Part shown: in pieces, positions 14,779-17,868 of the stretch
Layout: the number at the start of each line of letters is the position of its first letter
Position numbering within the stretch: position 1 is the first letter of the stretch
Origin: Candidatus Hermodarchaeota archaeon
GTDB taxonomy: Archaea; Asgardarchaeota; Hermodarchaeia; Hermodarchaeales; Hermodarchaeaceae
Reading direction: 5' to 3'
DNA length: 17,868 nt
Assembly: GCA_016839995.1 (NCBI GenBank)
Contig: JAEOTD010000097.1
Coordinates: forward strand, 1-17,868
The notes under the pieces: generated by a model
Seen by the model: only the letters and a program-made list of their open reading frames with translations
What the model was told of the DNA's origin: nothing
Database searches by the model: none
Translations under genes and position numbers: made by a program

Positions 14779-15591
14779 CTAGATTTGGCATTGTCGACAG
14801 AAGTTGGCTACACGGAGCCCTGATTTCACCGAGGAAATGGTTGTCGAACACACTGGACACGGTTGACCTCCTTTTCCATGCACTTGAAGAAAGTCACGAA
14901 CCTCGAACTGAAGCGTATCATCAACACGACTCGTGATTACTGCAATGGCATGTTGCAGAACAGATGTTGTAGCCGAATACAAAGCGTCAATTTCTGTTTC
15001 AATTAAGGAGGACCGTTTACGAAACGGTAGCACATGAGCCGCAAACAAGATTTCATCAGCATACGCGTTACCTAACCCAGCAATAAAACGTTGATTCACT
15101 AGTACATGTTTGATGACTGCGTTGAATTTCTTGATTCGTTGTTGAAACACCTCTAAAGTGAGGGCAGAATCAAGGGCATCGGGACCCTGCTCATCGAATT
15201 TTGGAATCAGGGATGTAGGTTCATCTTTTAGAAGCAGATAGAGTTTCCCCATTTGCCTGGAATCAACATACCGTAAGTCCCATCCCGTATCAAGCTTAAA
15301 TCGGAACCCCATTGTCTTTTGCTTAGTAGTGGATGGTGATTGGAGCTTGAGCCGACCTGCCAGCATGAAGTTAATGTACAATTGTGCTTCCGGTTTGAAA
15401 TGGAAAATAAGGATCTTGCCATACCGTTGAAATGCTTTGAATGATCGGTGTTGCATCTCTTGAGTGAAAGCCTCTGCTGTAGGACGACGAAGGAGGATCG
15501 GATTTCCGATTTCTGCCTCTTCGATGATTTTTCCTGTTAGAATTCGATTTAGGACTGTTTTTGCCACTTCGAGATCCGGTAGCTCTGGCAC
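14779..15591 (-). CDS. mutM: formamidopyrimidine-DNA glycosylase (Fpg/MutM family)
   Basis: A 270-residue base-excision repair glycosylase/AP lyase of the Fpg/Nei superfamily. It removes oxidised purines such as 8-oxoguanine and then nicks the abasic site. After Met removal, P2 (nucleophile) and E3 begin PELPDLE. K59 in RYGKIL matches the conserved catalytic Lys. The helix-two-turn-helix contains GLGNAYADEILF (172-183, with N175). The zinc finger is C245/C248/C265/C268 with R260. The start is a GTG at 15591, fixed by the need for Pro at position 2, with GGAG 4 nt upstream. The loops that fill the void left by the flipped base differ from the bacterial norm: the usual HxGMSG stretch is NFMLAG and DxRRFG is DSRQMG. 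It is 64 bp downstream of the membrane protease gene on the same strand. Fpg is mainly bacterial, so acquisition by transfer is plausible. Confidence 0.9.
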   Translation of the reverse strand: MPELPDLEVAKTVLNRILTGKIIEEAEIGNPILLRRPTAEAFTQEMQHRSFKAFQRYGKILIFHFKPEAQLYINFMLAGRLKLQSPSTTKQKTMGFRFKLDTGWDLRYVDSRQMGKLYLLLKDEPTSLIPKFDEQGPDALDSALTLEVFQQRIKKFNAVIKHVLVNQRFIAGLGNAYADEILFAAHVLPFRKRSSLIETEIDALYSATTSVLQHAIAVITSRVDDTLQFEVRDFLQVHGKGGQPCPVCSTTISSVKSGLRVANFCRQCQI

Positions 15592-15655
15592 AATGCTCCA
15601 CTCGCAGGGGTTCCCTGCATTTCAGAGTTTATGTGGTTTTTGCCTCTTTCCCAGT

Positions 15656-16423
15656 TTAAGCTTTAATCTCAGGGGGTCCGCCTTCCCGTTTCAAGAGCCA
15701 ATAAGCTAGCACAAGGAAAATAATGGCGAAAATCGCGAAGACACATTCAGTAAGTATTCCAGCAGTGAATTGATCTAAGAGGGGATAGATGACGTACTGC
15801 ATGAGCATTATGGGAATGAAGTCAAATAGGAAATGTGCTAGGATTGCCAGCAGAGCAAAGAGGAACCGGCTGTGCCATACTGCTAGGGCAACGAGTATCG
15901 TAGCAGATACATGGAAGACAATAGCGATATTTCGTTCAAACGCACCAAGCGTGAAACTATAGTAGAGATATGACTCTGGTGGCAAGGTGACAATTGTGAT
16001 AAGCCACTCATAGAGAAACCCGTACGCCAGTACTGTGAGGACATACAGGAGGAGGGCTTCACAGATTCCCCAGCCAAGACCAAAACATAGGGCGTGCTTC
16101 ACTGTTTTGATGTATGAGGGGTATTTTTTCACGAATACGAATTTGATGCCTTCTTCAAATAGGCCTGCCAAGAGTGCCCCCAAGAAGATGAGAATTAGTA
16201 CGTAAATTGCATAGAAGGTTGGGGGGATGGTTAGTCCCCAGAACTCCACGATGAGGAGAATAGGGGTTCGAGCCAGGAGGGCGATGAACCAAAAGAGGCC
16301 ACCGATAAAGGCAGAGAGCCACATACTCCCTTTGAATCGGGCGATGAACAGGAAGATAAGGAATGCAGGTAAGACAGCTATGAGGCTTCCGACAATTGCT
16401 ATGATGATGAGGAGCAGACTCAT
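15656..16423 (-). CDS. YhfC/PrsW-like intramembrane metalloprotease
   Basis: A 255-residue polytopic membrane protein with about seven to eight hydrophobic segments. Four conserved polar motifs lie inside membrane helices, as in the YhfC/PrsW/CPBP superfamily: EE at 90-91 (AGLFEEGIKF), E122 (GLGWGICEALLL), H171 (AIVFHVSATILV), and H197 with D201 (LAHFLFDF). These would bind a catalytic metal for cleavage of membrane-embedded substrates. The substrate is unknown, and some superfamily members may not be proteases. The ATG at 16423 has GGTGTG with a short A-rich spacer. A TATTTATG-like element (minus strand, about 16458-16466) lies about 40 nt upstream as a possible TATA box. It is probably co-transcribed with the DNA glycosylase gene downstream. 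Confidence 0.75.
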   Translation of the reverse strand: MSLLLIIIAIVGSLIAVLPAFLIFLFIARFKGSMWLSAFIGGLFWFIALLARTPILLIVEFWGLTIPPTFYAIYVLILIFLGALLAGLFEEGIKFVFVKKYPSYIKTVKHALCFGLGWGICEALLLYVLTVLAYGFLYEWLITIVTLPPESYLYYSFTLGAFERNIAIVFHVSATILVALAVWHSRFLFALLAILAHFLFDFIPIMLMQYVIYPLLDQFTAGILTECVFAIFAIIFLVLAYWLLKREGGPPEIKA

Positions 16424-16494
16424 TTTTCACACCAAATCCCTTCAGCATTGACCTTTCATAAATAGCTGTAGGCTTGTTTGGGATTCATCCTTTT

Positions 16495-16509
16495 ACTACT
16501 CTAAGTAGT
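16495..16509. promoter_or_regulatory. Dyad upstream of the adenosylhomocysteinase gene
   Basis: ACTACT-cta-AGTAGT is a perfect 6-bp inverted repeat in the 139-bp divergent spacer. It lies about 54 bp before the adenosylhomocysteinase start and 72 bp before the membrane-protease start. It could be an operator half-site pair or chance; no regulator is recognisable. Confidence 0.3.
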
Positions 16510-16562
16510 GGTGAAATCCTTTTAGGAAAGATAGTACCAAAAACACGGATAGGTGTATACTC

Positions 16563-17819
16563 ATGGTAGACCACAAAGTTCGAGATCTTGCCTTGGCAGA
16601 AGTTGGGCGCAAGAAAATCGATTGGGCAGAATCTCAAATGCCCGTGTTAATGGGAATCCGTAAGAAGTACTCGAAATCCAAACCCCTTGATGGGATGCGA
16701 ATTGCTGGTTGTCTCCACGTGACCAAAGAAACCGCCGTTCTCGTCGAAACCTTCGTCGCCGCAGGGGCTGAGGTTTCGTGGAGTGGGTGCAACCCCTTAT
16801 CCACGCAAGATGATGTGGCAGCAGCACTTGTCGCAAATGATGTGTCGGTGTTTGCCTGGCACAACCTGAGCACCAAAGAATACTACTGGTGTATTGACCA
16901 GACGCTCAAGATTAATCCTCAACTAACCTTAGATGATGGGGCAGACCTTATTTTCACCGTCCATACCAAACAACCAGACCTTGCAAAGAAGGTACTGGGT
17001 GCCTCGGAGGAAACCACCACAGGCGTCCATCGTCTACGAGCCATGGCAGCAGATGGCAAACTCCTCTACCCTGTCATTGCAGCCAACGATTCGGTGACCA
17101 AACGTGAGATGGATAACATCTTTGGCACTGGGCAATCTGCCCTCGATGGTGTGCTACGTGCCACCAACATCCTATTTGCTGGAAGCACCGTGGTTGTTGG
17201 CGGATTTGGTTACTGCGGACGCGGTCTAGCCCTACGGGCCCGCGGATTAGGCGCAGATGTCATCGTCACCGAAGTCGACCACCTCCAAGCTTTGAAAGCA
17301 CGGATGGAAGGCTATCGGGTCATGCCCATGATTGACGCCGCACCTCTTGGTGATGTCTTCGTCACCTCAACTGGTATGCGCGATGTCATTTCTAAGGAGC
17401 ATTTTGAAGTCATGAAGGATCGCGCGATTCTCGCGAACGCGGGGCACTTCAACGTCGAAGTAAACGCTGAAGAACTTTCGAAGATGGCTAAGTCAGAACG
17501 TGTAATTCGGGAAAATAACCGCGAATACACCTTGAAAGATGGCCGCCGAATTTACCTGCTCGGGGAAGGCCGCTTAGTGAATCTCGCAGCGGCTGAAGGT
17601 CACCCCTCTTCCGTCATGGATCTGTCATTTTCCAACCAGTTCTATGCAATGATGTATCTGAAAGACCACCACAAAGAACTCTCCAACGAAGTCTACGTAC
17701 TCCCCCGAGAAATCGATGAAACCATCGCCCGGTTGAAACTTGAATCCATGGGCATCAGCATTGACCAACTCACTCCAGAACAAGAACAGTATCATCAAGA
17801 CTATGCCGAAGGAACGTAA
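16563..17819 (+). CDS. ahcY: adenosylhomocysteinase (S-adenosyl-L-homocysteine hydrolase)
   Basis: A 418-residue NAD-dependent enzyme that splits S-adenosylhomocysteine into adenosine and homocysteine, relieving inhibition of methyltransferases. Key residues are present: H52 (LHVTKETAVL), WSGCNPLSTQDDVAAAL (73-89), D125 (LDDGADL), E150 (EETTTGVHRL), K180 and D184 (NDSVTKREMDN). The NAD motif is GGFGYCGRG (213-221), and HPSSVMDLSFSNQ lies near the C-terminus. It ends shortly after LTPEQEQYHQDY and lacks the Lys/Tyr-containing tail found in eukaryotic enzymes, as is usual for archaeal forms. Some archaeal homologues prefer S-inosylhomocysteine, which sequence alone cannot exclude. The ATG at 16563 has AGGTG with a 7-nt spacer. 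It is monocistronic as far as the window shows. Confidence 0.93.
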   Translation: MVDHKVRDLALAEVGRKKIDWAESQMPVLMGIRKKYSKSKPLDGMRIAGCLHVTKETAVLVETFVAAGAEVSWSGCNPLSTQDDVAAALVANDVSVFAWHNLSTKEYYWCIDQTLKINPQLTLDDGADLIFTVHTKQPDLAKKVLGASEETTTGVHRLRAMAADGKLLYPVIAANDSVTKREMDNIFGTGQSALDGVLRATNILFAGSTVVVGGFGYCGRGLALRARGLGADVIVTEVDHLQALKARMEGYRVMPMIDAAPLGDVFVTSTGMRDVISKEHFEVMKDRAILANAGHFNVEVNAEELSKMAKSERVIRENNREYTLKDGRRIYLLGEGRLVNLAAAEGHPSSVMDLSFSNQFYAMMYLKDHHKELSNEVYVLPREIDETIARLKLESMGISIDQLTPEQEQYHQDYAEGT

Positions 17820-17868
17820 CCATTCAGAATCGGATCAATGCTATAACTTTTCAATCAGTGCCAAGGTA

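Noticed and set aside
16424..16562. SAM or SAH riboswitch before the adenosylhomocysteinase gene
   Set aside because: The spacer shows only a short dyad and promoter-like AT-rich stretches, not the multi-helix structure such riboswitches need.

Overview
The window reads as chromosomal DNA of an archaeon. Translation starts are preceded by GGTGA/GAGG-type ribosome binding sites, and promoters look like TATA boxes about 25-40 nt upstream of starts. The gene content is archaeal in flavour: a NikR most like euryarchaeal forms, a split 2-oxoacid:ferredoxin oxidoreductase, a thiolase paired with a DUF35 zinc/OB protein, and an adenosylhomocysteinase without the C-terminal tail of the eukaryotic enzyme. 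A protein with a longin/roadblock-like N-terminus and a multi-zinc-ribbon core resembling 'Thaumarchaeal output domain 1' points towards the Asgard/TACK side of the tree. The lineage is an inference and no marker gene settles it. Genes are densely packed, no gap exceeds about 190 bp, and I see no tRNA, rRNA, CRISPR array, insertion sequence or phage gene.

Layout. 1-2076 (+): YyaL-type thioredoxin-domain protein, overlapping by 6 bp at its stop with a convergent SAM methyltransferase (2071-2814, -). 2950-3390 (-): NikR, divergent from a HemN-family radical SAM gene (3477-4769, +). The 86-bp spacer carries a shared TATA region and a 28-bp inverted repeat with NikR-operator geometry. 4780-6763 (-): a 51-residue zinc-ribbon protein, an alpha/beta hydrolase and a B-box-like six-TM membrane protein. 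6938-9555 (+): alpha and beta subunits of a 2-oxoacid:ferredoxin oxidoreductase. 9611-13074 (-): 3-hydroxyacyl-CoA dehydrogenase, enoyl-CoA hydratase, thiolase and DUF35 protein, transcribed in that order. 13210-14589 (-): the longin-like/zinc-ribbon/SHOCT-like protein. 14779-16423 (-): a YhfC/PrsW-like membrane protease followed by a formamidopyrimidine-DNA glycosylase. 16563-17819 (+): adenosylhomocysteinase.

How they work together. The acyl-CoA genes form a short-chain module interconverting acetyl-CoA, acetoacetyl-CoA, 3-hydroxybutyryl-CoA and crotonyl-CoA (or longer homologues). The convergent oxidoreductase would make or use acyl-CoA with ferredoxin as electron carrier. NikR probably represses both itself and the radical SAM gene, the best-supported regulatory circuit here. 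Adenosylhomocysteinase would clear the by-product of methyltransferases such as the one at 2071-2814. The most novel-looking items are the NikR/HemN-like circuit and the longin-like plus zinc-ribbon output fusion.
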